The notes under the pieces are model-generated. The model did no database searches, was not told the origin of the DNA, and saw only the letters and a list, made by a program, of their open reading frames with translations. 64,000 nt of DNA from Liopterus haemorrhoidalis (taxonomy: Eukaryota > Arthropoda > Insecta > Coleoptera > Dytiscidae), in contig OZ020622.1 of NCBI GenBank assembly GCA_963971575.1, positions 13,244,279 to 13,308,278 of the forward strand, given 5' to 3'. The position numbers and the translations under genes are program-made. Positions 43,510 to 53,884 of this stretch are shown here, piece after piece. How positions within the stretch are numbered: the stretch's first letter is position 1; every line of letters starts with the position of its first letter.

Positions 43510-44540
43510 AATTGAATTGAATTGACATACTTTAACCCAGTAGTGGCAGAGCAATTTTCCATAGAAGAAACAGAAAAAAATTAAATTTTGTTGCAAAAAA
43601 TAAATACAATTGAGTCGAACATTACTTTGCAATCAAATTATCATTGTTACTTACCAGACTGTTAAAATTGGTCACTCTTAAAACATTTTCTCAGTAAATT
43701 CAATTTTCACAACAATAAAACCAAAATAAAAAAAACCTGTAGAACATAAAGCACATCACCGTATATTTCAAATTCCACATGGCTGGTCAGAGTCAGAAAT
43801 TACGGTACGTTATATGTTCAGTGGCAGGGCCTTATTTAGATGAATCCGGGCATGTAGGCGCGAATTCCGGGCGTCGCTCCGGCCGTCGGTATGTTACACT
43901 ATCACACAATGGACATCGTAATATGTCGCCGCTATCCTGCTATCCTGACACAAACAAACAATGCATATTAATGGAGCCTACGATAATAGTTTGATTTGTT
44001 AAGAATTGAATAAAAATTACGGTTTTATAACTAATCTTTGGGTTCTCAAAGATGTTAAAAGGGTAATAACCTATAGGCTATTCCAAATATTTAAGCAGAA
44101 CTAACTTGAATTTATAAGGGCATTTCTAGGATGGGTCGAAACGTCACGGTTGACTAAATGAATTTAAATAATTTCATTGTACTTCATGGTACTTACTTTG
44201 AAAGGCCTTTCCACATATTGGGTTCCAAGATTTGCGAGCGGAATCAAGTTTAAAACCCTAAAGGTCCGCCAGTTGGTTGCTTCGATCCTTTATGACAGGA
44301 AATAAGGGTGTTTGAATTAAAGTCTGCATTTTACTTAATCTATGTCTAATGTTTAGTTAAGAATTACACTAGAACAATTAAAAGCTGGCTACGAAATCCC
44401 ATGAGAGTAAATCCACAAAAACCTCACAATCATCGTACACCACATAAGCTTCTTAAACACCTCACAACACTCACAGTGTTTAACCCGTTATCGAGGTTCT
44501 TTTATTTCATTAAAAACACTTCTAGACTATTTCTGGATCA
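43510..44540. other. No recognised gene; one MITE-like word
   Basis: At 44070-44105 TAGGCTATTCCAAATATTTA resembles an end of the family at 46390-46782. A GC-richer patch at 43850-43930 (TTCCGGGCGTCGCTCCGGCC) is unassigned. Confidence 0.35.
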
Positions 44541-44550
44541 CCCACTACAC

Positions 44551-44834
44551 CAGGGGTACTCAACCTTTTCATACCTACCGCCCACTTAAGCATCTCTATT
44601 GGTAGAAAAATTTTCATACCGCCCACCTGTTGTATAATAATAATAACTTACCAAATGCTTTCGCAAAATTTAACTGCAAAAATCTTTATAAAACAACTTA
44701 CTGCATCATCTCTTATTATTTAACACAAAAAATATACATGCACCAAAACGTGGCAACGTTGTATGTCACAATGTTTTTAAAACGTCAATTAAATTTAAAA
44801 AAAAAAACGGTAGGGACCAGGTTGAGTACCACTG
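44551..44834. mobile_element. hAT MITE (284 bp)
   Basis: The ends are CAGGGGTACTCAACCTTTT and CAGGTTGAGTACCACTG. The flanks are CACTACAC and CACTACAT (8 bp, one mismatch). Subterminal ACCGCCCAC words occur at the left only. Interior non-coding. Confidence 0.88.
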
Positions 44835-44849
44835 CACTACATGATACCA

Positions 44850-45390
44850 GGTTTCTCAACCAAAGCATGGGAGGTTTGTCCGTTTACGGTGATGGTTTAC
44901 TCACGACTCTCCTGTCTCTCACAAGATTTTCCCAGTACTTATCTTAAAACTAATAATTCGATCTCTGAACCCCATTTTTCTGGTTGTAACAATAATCAGC
45001 TCTCCAATTAACAACAAAAACCTTTTAACTTATCTTGAAGACTCATATTTCTATTCCCAATAATTCATGAACCCAAATAATTAATTGATTCTAATTACCT
45101 ACGTCCATATCACTGAAAATATATGGTCGCATATCAACATCTGTGTAAACATTCGACCATGTAGGAGATAAACGGTGACAACATTTTAAACAAATCACAT
45201 AATATACGACCGTAAATTCTACCCTTAACTAATAAAATATACGATAAACTCAACTAATCTCTGAAGATGTTTATCTTAAAATTGATTAGTTTTTATAATT
45301 AAATAATTTGAATATTTAAAACTAATTGAATAATTTTATTTTAAATATTAATGAAATTTTATTTCTGCAAGTACTGCTACTTAACCTAAC
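44850..45390. other. No recognised feature
   Basis: AT-rich; I see no frames or repeats I can support. Confidence 0.4.
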
Positions 45391-45394
45391 CTAA

Positions 45395-45723
45395 TTACCT
45401 AAATTGATCATATTTACTGTCCGTCTTTGTAATTTTGAGCAAGATTTGTTAATAATAGCATTATGTTAGGTTATGTAAAGGCATACGATAACTACGGTGT
45501 CACTGATAGACTGAGATAGCCAATGTGTTTATATGTCTATCTCATTAAAATATCTCACTAGCTATAAGTTTAGAAAATTATCCACAATCCACAACGAACA
45601 ACGTATTAAATTTAGAGGTCTGAACGGTTTCACGTCTTACCATATGACAAACTTCTAGTGACAGTAAACAGAGTACAAGCAACAGTATATAAGCTATTGA
45701 TTTAAAAGCACTGAATGCGGCTT
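45395..45723 (-). mobile_element. Half of a Harbinger-like MITE (AGCCGCATTCAGA family)
   Basis: Reverse complement of 54969-55290 over about 320 bases (for example AAACCGTTCAGACCTC and CACATTGGCTATCTCAG). It ends at the terminal word GAATGCGGCT and is joined there to a mariner end. The other half is missing. Confidence 0.75.
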
Positions 45724-45756
45724 TAGTTTTTCTAAAAACTTAAAAGGTAGCCCTCG
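45724..45756 (+). mobile_element. Solo 3' end of mariner family 1
   Basis: TAGTTTTTCTAAAAACTTAA, then AAGGTAGCCCTCG. No transposase sequence precedes it. This is the second solo end in the window. Confidence 0.7.
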
Positions 45757-45814
45757 TATAAGATAAATAATATAATGTTCAAGACTTAAATTACAGAAAT
45801 ACTTATTAGTTTTT

Positions 45815-46905
45815 TACCGACCGCAAACATATATAAGGGAGGTATTGTGATCATACCAATTTTGACATTTCGAGATTTCGATGGATCTCCACGAATTGAG
45901 GTCCGTACATAACGTTTTGACTATTTTTAGCATGATATCTGTCGGTCTGTCTATCCGTCCGTCTTTCTGTCTGTCCGTCTGTCTGTCTGTCTGTCCGTCT
46001 GTCCGTCTGTCCGTCTGTCCGTCTGTCTGTGTACACGTGCAGAGCAAATTCGGCTGAAAGGATTTTTATTAAACTTCATATTTAAGCTTCTGCCATCAAT
46101 GGCACGAGTTGATCAACTTTTAGTAAAAATCGGTTGACTAAAAATGGGAGTTTACTCGTGTCGATTTTAAGATTTTTGCGAATATTTCACAACAGAAAAA
46201 TATCTCGAAAAAATTTATTAAACAAAAGTTGCTATAAAAGCAGTAACTAATAACTTTTATTTGAGACGTTTTTTGATAAAACGAAAAATTTCGAATAATT
46301 TCTGTAAAATTTTTCGAAATTTTTTCCAAGTCTCAATTTTTTCATATTTATATGTAACGTTTCCATGGTCATGATAAATAATAGTAGTACAGTCTGTTTC
46401 AAACGCTTAGGCGGAACTAGATTTTGCAATTTAGTTACTTTCATCGCTTAAATCGTCCTTTTCGGCCATTTTGTTTAAGCTTTGTAATCATACTTACAAT
46501 AAACATTTTTTGGATAAGGTTAATATCATTTTCTTTATATTTTGATTTTTTGTGTAATTCTTAATACAAATTTCCCATTTATTTATTTTTTTGTCATTAA
46601 AATATATAAAAAAATAATTTAATTTTGACATAGGTCATTCGTTTCCATGGTTTCATTGTTGTAATTTTAAATTTTGACATTCCAACGTGAAAAATGAAAT
46701 AACCCAAGAAAGGTCCCTTGTCGTGACAACCTAAAAGAACGAAATTCCCATTTAGTTCCGCCTAAGCGTTTGAAACAGACTGTATCTCTGTTAGAAAATA
46801 TTAGGTCAAGTTATTTTTACTCTGCTGCTAGAATGTAATTTATATAAGTACTTTATGATGGCGGTCGGTCCTGTGGTGGCCATAGCTGATTTTTTTTTGA
46901 TACAA
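45815..46905 (+). mobile_element. Family B repeat, most complete copy, split by a MITE
   Basis: The left end is ACCGACCGCAAACATATATA, followed by TTTTGACATTTCGAGATTTC, a long (TCTG/TCCG)n tract (about 45938-46032), TGTACACGTGCAG and the CGGTTGACTAAAAATGGG block. The right end is GGCGGTCGGTCCTGTGG. A MITE at 46390-46782 interrupts it. About 700 bases remain without the MITE. Ends share CCGACCGC. No coding frame. Confidence 0.7.
46390..46782. mobile_element. MITE with CAGTCTGTTTCAAACGCTTA ends
   Basis: Inverted ends of about 30 bp (CAGTCTGTTTCAAACGCTTA, then GGCGGAACTA) match exactly. TA is present at both sides (46388-46389, 46783-46784). The 393-bp interior is non-coding. Related copies: 36005-36207, 47988-48402 and an end near 51285-51320. 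Confidence 0.9.
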
Positions 46906-46972
46906 TAATTGCTAAATCTAGAGTAGTAAAGTATCTTTTTATTAATTTAGTTTTTTCTCGACCTTGTTAATA

Positions 46973-47320
46973 ATATAATAGTTAATATTTTCAGGAATTA
47001 GGTCATTAAAGAATTATAAAATGTTCGAAAAAGACCGGTTTCGATAATGTTGTATTATCTTCTTCAGTTTATCTATTGAATAATAATTACATTCAGTATT
47101 ACATAATAATATAAATTTAAGTTACTACAAATAAATTTATAGTACTTACTCAATCATAATTAGTTTAGAACTCTTCACACCATGCATCTAAAAGATATAA
47201 TTGGTGACCATCCTATCAATCCAAATAAAAAATATAAAAAGTTAAAAATTAAAATGGCAAAACAGTACATTTATTTGAAAATAAATGTACTAATGATTCC
47301 CGAAAATATTAACTATTGTA
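46973..47320. mobile_element. Inverted-end element holding a hammerhead-like motif
   Basis: AATAGTTAATATTTTCAGGA at the left is matched in reverse by TCCCGAAAATATTAACTATT at the right, about 20 bp. Inside, on the minus strand at 47033-47067, CTGAAGA is followed by a perfect 6-bp stem (GATAAT/ATTATC, 5-base loop), then GAAAC and GGTC. These are the core elements of a hammerhead ribozyme in order, with one extra A before the stem. Penelope-like elements often carry such motifs, and one relic lies 3 kb away. Confidence 0.45.
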
Positions 47321-47739
47321 CTTTTTTATTGTTTTATAGAATTAGCAAGAAACTAACTTAAACAAGTTTGTATCTTTCTTATTTTTAGCAAAATTCTGTT
47401 AAATAAACTATTTAAAATTTGCAAGTTAATTTAGCATTTTGCATCCTCTTCATTTCATCTCATTAAATTGTAATTTTATTAAAATGTCAACTGTTTATTT
47501 GCGTTGCATTTAATCACTTTCCTAGGTGTGTACAGTGCGATGAACACTGGTGCAAGATGCAATTATTCTAAAGATCCACTTGCAAAGACAGTAGATTGAA
47601 CGTCTTCCACACTTGAACAAAGCACACGTGATAAGTTTACATTCTAGATTAGTTTGCACAATCACTGCTTCATTATAATCATATACTTGTGCTTTAGCTG
47701 CGTAAACAACTAACGAACAAACAAAAACAATCTATATCA

Positions 47740-47940
47740 ACTAGGGATGTGCCAGATCATAAAAATGTCATATCCACGGATACGGCTACGAATAGGGATA
47801 TGCGATAATGAGAAAGTATCGATATTTAGGTATCGATACCGGTATCGTATCGAAACAAAATATCAATAATTTCAAGTATCGAAAGGAAAAATGAATATAT
47901 TTTCTATAAAACGTAAAAAACATTTTATTTTTATAATAAC
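47740..47940. repeat. TATCGATA-rich palindromic stretch
   Basis: From TAGGGATATGCGATAATGAG to about 47885 the sequence is dense in TATCGATA and GGTATCG words. It resembles one end of a MITE with subterminal palindromes. A separate AGGGATGTGCC word lies just before it. No partner end is found. Confidence 0.4.
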
Positions 47941-47987
47941 AATTTAATTGTTTTACAATAATAAATAGATTAAAGTAAAGGCCAAAC

Positions 47988-48402
47988 GTTTAGGCGGAAC
48001 TAAATGTAAATTTCGATCTTTTAGGCTGTCACGAGTCAGGAGAACGGACTTTGCTTGAGTTATTTCATTTTTTAGGTTGGTATGGGAAAATTTAAAATTC
48101 CAACAGTGAAACTGTTCTGTGAATGAAACCATGGGAACGAATGACATTTATTAAAAAAATTAATACTTTTTTACGTATTTTGAAGACAAATCAAATAAAT
48201 AAATGGGAAATTTTTATTAAGAATGACAAAAAATTAAAATGCAATGAAAAGGACATTTCATAATGACAATCAATTTAATCTAGAATTTGCAATGTGAGTA
48301 TGATTTACAAAGCTTAAACAAAATGACCAAAAGTCTGAATAAATAGATAAAAATTACTAGATTTGAAAATCTAGTTCCGCCTAAACCTTTGGAATAGCCT
48401 AT
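47988..48402. mobile_element. MITE of the 'TAGGCGGAACTA' family, another copy
   Basis: Starts GCCAAACGTTTAGGCGGAAC and ends CTAGTTCCGCCTAAACCTTT with GGAATAGCCT. The interior corresponds in reverse to 46390-46782 (for example ATGGGAACGAATGACATTTA). Confidence 0.75.
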
Positions 48403-48640
48403 ATATATATGCTGTTCACTTTTGTGAAAACAAACTAAGAGGAAATTTTGATTTCAGTAGTTTGCACCTTTGAAATTGTTTGTCAGGTTGGTGTTAAAAA
48501 ATGGTAAAAATGGTAAGGCAATGGCGCCTATAGGTCTTAGTGATTGTTTAAAAAATAATTAAACACTCCACTCTTCGTAATTGCAAGCACCGAGAAAAAG
48601 AAGTTTAGTAAGCCTTTTATCCAGAAGATGATATTTTTTT

Positions 48641-49124
48641 TCCAAGAAAATGATCACTTGTTTCTTCGGTTGTACTGGACATGTCGCAACCATTCCTTTA
48701 GAGGATCGGAGAACAGTTAATACGGAATGGTATACAACAATTTGTTCGGCAGAAGTCATCAACAAAATCAGGAAAAACAACCAAACACGCCAATTCTTCA
48801 TCATGATAATGTAAGCTCCCACACAGCACGTCAAACAATTGATTATTTAAAGGAGAAAAATCGAATTATTGGCTCATTGCCCGTATTCACTTAATTTATC
48901 CCCTAACGACTTTTTTTGCTCCTCAATGTCAAACAAAAATGCGTGGACAGCGATTTTCATCACCTCAAGAAGCTGTTGAACTTCAGAGTGGAAAAAATGT
49001 TTCTAGAATTGATTTGAACGCATGCAAAAGTGTATAAATCTTAAAGGCGAATATTTTGAAAAGCAATAAAACAGTTTGTTCCAAAACAAATTTTTTCTTT
49101 CTTAGTTTTTGTAAAAACTTAAAA
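48641..49124 (+). pseudogene. 5'-truncated mariner family 1 copy
   Basis: Begins in the middle of the transposase (KKMITCFFGCTGHVATIPLE). It retains the unmutated Gly codon lost in the copy at 14770-15823, then a decayed HHDN block and an internal deletion that removes part of the EAVEAFENHVFEIPTSE region. The 3' TIR is cut off after CTTAAAA. Confidence 0.85.
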
Positions 49125-49139
49125 AAACTTTAAAAAACT

Positions 49140-49540
49140 GTGTATAAAAAGCTACTCTTGGTAATTTAACGTTGATAGTTAAATTAATATTTTTGTGTCA
49201 GGTTTTCCAGTAACATTATCTATAAATCATAATATTTTTTATTTGATAAAAATCAGTATATCACATTGAACATATTTTATTTATAAAATCAATCAATTTA
49301 TCTCATAAAAAGTTGAAATTAAAAAACACCATTAAAAGCTTCAAAATCAGATTAATATTCAAATGAAATTTCGACTGTGATCACAACAATATACAGACAT
49401 AATGCCGATCAATCATTAAATTTAAAATAGTTGCGATACTGCTGTAATACTCACTGAATAGAGTGGGAAACTGTAAAAGAAAATCCAACGCATGTACATA
49501 CGTACAGGATGACAAAAAATTAATTTTACAATTTTTATTA
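49140..49540. other. No recognised feature
   Basis: AT-rich. I see no frame or repeat I can support. Confidence 0.4.
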
Positions 49541-49544
49541 TTTG

Positions 49545-49620
49545 TAGGTATGACGAAAAAACCCTAATAACATCACTCATGTGTCTGTCTATCAGATCAA
49601 TTCTGTAAAAATTTACTGTG
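49545..49620 (+). mobile_element. Family A start fragment
   Basis: TTTGTAGGTATGACGAAAAA and ACCCTAATAACATCAC, then TGTGTCTGTCTATC. Only the first 75 bases or so of family A are present, then a fold-back element begins. Confidence 0.55.
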
Positions 49621-49746
49621 TATACTAGCGTCGGCGAATCAACGCAGTTACGTCACAATACGTAACAAACGACTGTATTGTTTGGAACAATGCAATTGTT
49701 TGTTACGTCGTGGGACGTAACTGCATTGATTCGCTGACGCTGGTAT
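49621..49746. mobile_element. Fold-back MITE of 126 bp
   Basis: Almost the whole element is one palindrome: TATACTAGCGTCGGCGAATC at the left and GATTCGCTGACGCTGGTATA at the right, with arms of over 50 bases and a loop of about 10 bases (GTTTGGAAC). A transcript would form a long hairpin. A half copy lies at about 35960-36005. Confidence 0.85.
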
Positions 49747-49986
49747 AGTAACGTTACTACAAGATAAAATATTATAAAAAGTGTAATTCATTCATGATAG
49801 TAACTGACCTTGCGCATAGTGACAAATTTAGTTACAATGATCATAGTAATTGAGTTACAGAATTGGTCTGACTATGTCTGTGTGCCTGTCTGTCTGTACC
49901 TCTGTCTGTCTGTCTGTTTGGAAAAAATCTTCGGAAAAACTTTTGGAAAATGGTAATTTTTAAGTTTTTTGCCAATATTTTCAGGT

Positions 49987-50375
49987 TATAGGTGCGTTGC
50001 TATTGGTTGGGTGGTTGGGATCAGTTATGGGTAGGGACGGGACTACCTGCGGAGGATTAACGACCGGATTAAAGTTGTTTGTCACATTGTTGTGTGGTAA
50101 TGAGTTGTTTGTTACCGGATTAATGACTTGAGGATTAAAAGGATTGTTTGTATAATGGAAAGCCAGAGTTGAGGAAATTCTATGCTGGCTAGGCTGACAG
50201 CATCTCCAGAGTTTTCGATCAAAGCAGACTCTTTCAATTTTCTTTTGAACTTGTTTTCCTTATACATTAAGGGTTTAGCATCTTTCCATTGGAAATGGTG
50301 TTCATTTTCCCAAGCATGTTCAGCCAGTTTGGAACTGTAAATTTCGCCCAGTTTCCGAAACGTCTGAATTTATTT
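49987..50375 (-). pseudogene. Penelope-like element endonuclease C-terminus with a Pro/Asn-rich tail
   Basis: On the minus strand EIYSSKLAEHAWENEHHFQW and KDAKPLMYKENKFKRKLKES, then ALIENSGDAVSLASIEFP. The SKLAEHAW-x6-F block and the ESALI block are typical of the C-terminal GIY-YIG endonuclease part of Penelope-like polyproteins. After a frame change a Pro/Asn-rich tail follows (NPFNPQVINPVTNN onward) to a TGA near 49987. The reverse transcriptase is missing. Confidence 0.65.
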
Positions 50376-50450
50376 TTTATATTACTCTTGAAGTATTATA
50401 TCTTTTTGATACTAATACTCATTATATTGTACTATTCTAGCCTAGTACTA

Positions 50451-50981
50451 TCAGCAATGGCAAACGTCCAAAATAAAGGTGTCCGCAGAATTTATGCGGT
50501 GGTTTACTTTTTCGAAGCGCTCGAAGGTGTTCGAGTCCATCTCTTCTAATTTGGATAGTTCCTCATTTATAAGGTGAAAAGCCTCGGCTAATCCTTTAGT
50601 ACAAAATTTAGGAGTTGGTACATCACATAGTTCAATATTTTCTTCAGAATTTCGGAATGCTTCTAACTGAATAAGGTCATCATTGGTTAATTCTTCATAG
50701 TTGCTCAAAAGAAGTTCATTGATGGCAGACTTTTTTCCGTACAGTGTTCATCGTTGTTTGTTTGACCTCATCCCAAGCCCAATATTTTTGAAGGCGCTGA
50801 GGATGTTGTAATTCTTCAAAAAATCACGTAGGGTTATTCCCTCACAACTATCAACGGCATTGATTGCTTGGGAAAACGTACGCCGCAGATAATAGGCTAA
50901 TTTTTCCACTTTTTTAAATTTACATTTTACATAACTGCGAATTAACGTAAGTCGCGTGTTACGTATCTCGGGGGATTACTG
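50451..50981 (-). pseudogene. pogo/Tigger-like transposase C-terminus with terminal repeat
   Basis: A terminus lies at 50981 on the minus strand (CAGTAATCCCCCGAGATACG; TA at 50982-50983). Coding relics follow: SQAINAVDSCEGITLRDFLK, NYNILSAFKNIG, then in another frame WAWDEVKQTTMNTVRKK, and finally SNYEELTNDDLIQLEAF with TKGLAEAFHLINEELSKLEE. These are the last blocks of jerky/Tigger transposases. The DDE core is deleted between the terminus and the C-terminus. Confidence 0.75.
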
Positions 50982-51055
50982 TACATATTAAAAAAGAAGA
51001 AGAAAAATAGTAAAATTTACGCAAGAAAATAACCTAGAAATATGATAGTCACTCA

Positions 51056-51203
51056 CTAGTGGCCAGTTGCTAAAGTAAGAATTATCACTAACTCAAGTTA
51101 AAATCATTTGTTTTTGTATATTGTGGCATACAAAAACAAATGGTTTACTAACTCAAGTTTAACTTGAGTTAGAGAAAACTTTTACGTTAGCAACCCGCTA
51201 TAG
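51056..51203. mobile_element. Fold-back MITE of about 148 bp
   Basis: The left arm CTAGTGGCCAGTTGCTAAAG is matched in reverse by TTACGTTAGCAACCCGCTAT; the centre ATTTGTTTTTGTAT...ATACAAAAACAAAT is a perfect inner stem. AACTCAAGTTAAA words are repeated within the arms. No coding frame. Confidence 0.8.
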
Positions 51204-51319
51204 GTATTGTAATACGTTTGAACATGCAACAAAACTAAATCATCTTAAGCCTCACTTAATAGGTAAAAGTTACTAAAATTCAAAATCTAGTTCCGCTTAA
51301 ACCGAAGAAACATACTATA

Positions 51320-52085
51320 TATTTCCATATACAATATTCACGATGACAATGACATTAATATATTCAAATACACGTCACTGAATATTTGTCAACGTGGAAA
51401 AAAACAATTTTTTTATATTGTAAAAGTGGTGATGTTCTAAACCAATCAGAAGCAAGGACAAACAGCATATATCTTCTTACACACAGTATTCTTAGCTGAC
51501 ACAGGCTGTAAGTCTAGGTCCTCACGTAAGCCATACATCTCTGTGTGTTGAAATTTCATCCCACCTGTCATTATTAATCAGGTAGGTAATCAGAATTATG
51601 CCTATGTTAACAATGGCGCTATTGTTTAAGACGAATTACTAATCAGCAATGTTATCGTATTGTCACGAGCTGATACTATCGTTTCATAATAGATGTCAGG
51701 ACATATTGATTACAATTAGTTAGTATTAACACAAATAATTGTACTACAGAAAAGCTTTTAACCAAAAACAATTTGTATTCAAACTTTATATCAAGGCATT
51801 TTATATTTTTCCTGAATGAATTTGGTATGGTAATAGTGCATTAAATAGTGCAGAGAAACGATTTTTCGTTCAGAATCTTGAATTCAAATACAAATCGTTT
51901 GTATATTGCACACAAATGTCATAAACATGTAGAACCAGTGTTCACAGGGTCGGACTAAAATGAAAAACATCACAAAACTTCAAATATATACCCAATTTAT
52001 TTATTTATAACAATTTTGACTACACAACAGCAGTAGCGGCTTGTGGGTAAAATATTTGGGAGGACATTTTTTGACCAATATATTG
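51320..52085. other. No recognised feature
   Basis: AT-rich apart from small patches. No repeat ends or frames I can support. Confidence 0.4.
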
Positions 52086-52086
52086 C

Positions 52087-52625
52087 AGTGTCCAGCCTAC
52101 GACCCGCAGGCCGAATCTGGACCAACATAGGATGACCATTTTCTTAAGAAGGCAATGCGGGACAAAGCAAAAAAAGGTCGTCACTTTCCAAATATAAGTG
52201 AAGAGCAAAAAAAAGGTCCTCACCTCCCAAATCCAAGTGAAGAGCAAAAAAAAGGTCCTCATCTCCTCAAATACAAGTCAAGAAATCAAAAGTTAGAATG
52301 CGGGACTTTTGCGGGACGTGTCTTAAAGCGGGACACCCAATCAAAATGCGGGACAGTCCCACAAAAAGCGGGACGAATGGTCATCCTAGACCAACAATAA
52401 GTTTCAAACGGCTCGCATGAAATTTCTACCCGTTGTTTTTTTAGAATCACCCTCCCCCCTTCCTCAAAAGATTTTCGGAATTTCTCCACTTCCACTGTTC
52501 TTAATTGATTTTCAAAATTTCTTCCCCACATTCTAAAATGATTTTCAGAATTTCGCCCACCCGTCCTCTGTGATTTTTAAATATCTGGCCCCCAATCCAA
52601 CTCAATCTGGCCTGTGAAACATATT
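52087..52625. mobile_element. hAT-like element fragment split by a smaller MITE
   Basis: Left CAGTGTCCAGCCTACGACCC, then GCAGGCCGAATCTGGACC; right CCAACTCAATCTGGCCTGTG. The blocks resemble the CAGGGGTGTCC type at 13107-14718. The exact right terminus and target duplication are not clear. Confidence 0.45.
52128..52388. mobile_element. MITE with TAGGATGACCAT ends and 8-bp duplication
   Basis: Inverted ends TAGGATGACCAT / ATGGTCATCCTA and a perfect 8-bp duplication GACCAACA (52120-52127 and 52389-52396) indicate a hAT-type mechanism. GCGGGAC words are repeated near the right end. Three units of the ~38-bp AAAAAAAGGTCCTCAC repeat form the centre. The length is 261 bp. Confidence 0.88.
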
Positions 52626-52639
52626 TAGAATTCATAAAC

Positions 52640-53160
52640 AAAATGTATTAAGGTAGAGGGATCACGATTTTTCTCAAAAGCGCGATGTGTAAGTTGGTAA
52701 AGAAATTAAAAGTTGACCAGAATGTCATTCAAAATGATTAAAAATATTTCGCTTTCAAATACGACTTGAAAGTCAATAATTTTTTATTATATATATATTT
52801 TTTTTTATTAAGCTCCGAGCTACAGACGCCTCAATCATCGGTCGTTAAAAAAATTGTAGCTTTTGGTGCCTCATTCTAAATTATTACCATCGTTTTTTAC
52901 TGAACTCTCTATTAAAGTTCTATTTTCTTTTTTGTTCGATTGTGAAAAATTCCATTTTTGGCCAATGAGGACCAATATTTTTTATTAATAACATAGTTTC
53001 ATAGTTAAGCACGTTAGTTTTAATATAACGCACTGTATCCAGTTTCACGTCTGAGTAATATCAAATCAAACGAACGCTAAGCTAAGGCCGCCGGCCTAAA
53101 TTCACCAACACAGTCACACTAACAACTCGCCGCTGTTGCCCTTTCCAGTCCATTTTTATT
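52640..53160. other. No recognised feature
   Basis: No supported frames or repeats. Confidence 0.4.
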
Positions 53161-53178
53161 ACTTGCGTAGATAAATAC

Positions 53179-53587
53179 CAGGGCTTCAAACCGTTATTTT
53201 TTTCGTTTCGGTTTTTGTTCCGGTTCAAAAAAAAAATATATATATCAGTTCGGTTCCGGTTTTCGTTCCGGCAAAAATAACGTTTTTTTTCGGTTCAGTT
53301 CCGAGTGATAAATTTTTAAATGCTTTTATTTGTATTAGAAAGTTATTTTCTACTATAATTTAGAAGAACATTTTATTCCTTATTTTGTAAAAATCATACC
53401 AAGAAGCTACCGCGGGGGGGGGGGATAGAAGCGCAATTAGTTTCTTCTCATCAGTTTAAAAAATAATCTTAAATAAAATATATTTTATATTCACTCCCAT
53501 AAAAATTATCTGAACCAAAATAAACCGATATTTTTTTTTCGGTTTAGCACCGGTTTTCGTTCCGACAAAAATGACGGTTTTTTTCTG
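53179..53587. mobile_element. hAT MITE of the CAGGGCTTCGAACCG family, copy 3, one end deleted
   Basis: The left end is CAGGGCTTCAAACCG. The right end retains only CTG after ACGGTTTTTTT. Yet the 8-bp duplication ATAAATAC is perfect (53171-53178 and 53588-53595). The internal side of the right TIR was therefore lost after insertion, or the element moved with a degenerate end. Confidence 0.85.
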
Positions 53588-53884
53588 ATAAATACATTAG
53601 AAATCGCATGTGGCAACACTGTACCGGGACACTAACGTGTAGTGTCCACAGCATTGTTTACTAGATATATATTTTTTTAATATAACACTTATAAAAAAAT
53701 CTTTGAATTAGAAATAATAAAAATAAATATACGCAGATATATTTAGCTAGTTTAATGCAATTTTAAACTATAAATAAGATTTTAAATTTAGTTTTTCTTA
53801 TTAAAATTTTTTAGGACGAAATTTTTTAGAAAATTAGACTTTTATGCAATGGGACTGTCTCAGTCACCATTGCTTAAAAGTCGT

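Noticed and set aside
45851..46047. QTDGQTDRRTDGQTDRQ-type repeat protein
   Set aside because: This is translation of a (TCTG/TCCG)n tract in family B.
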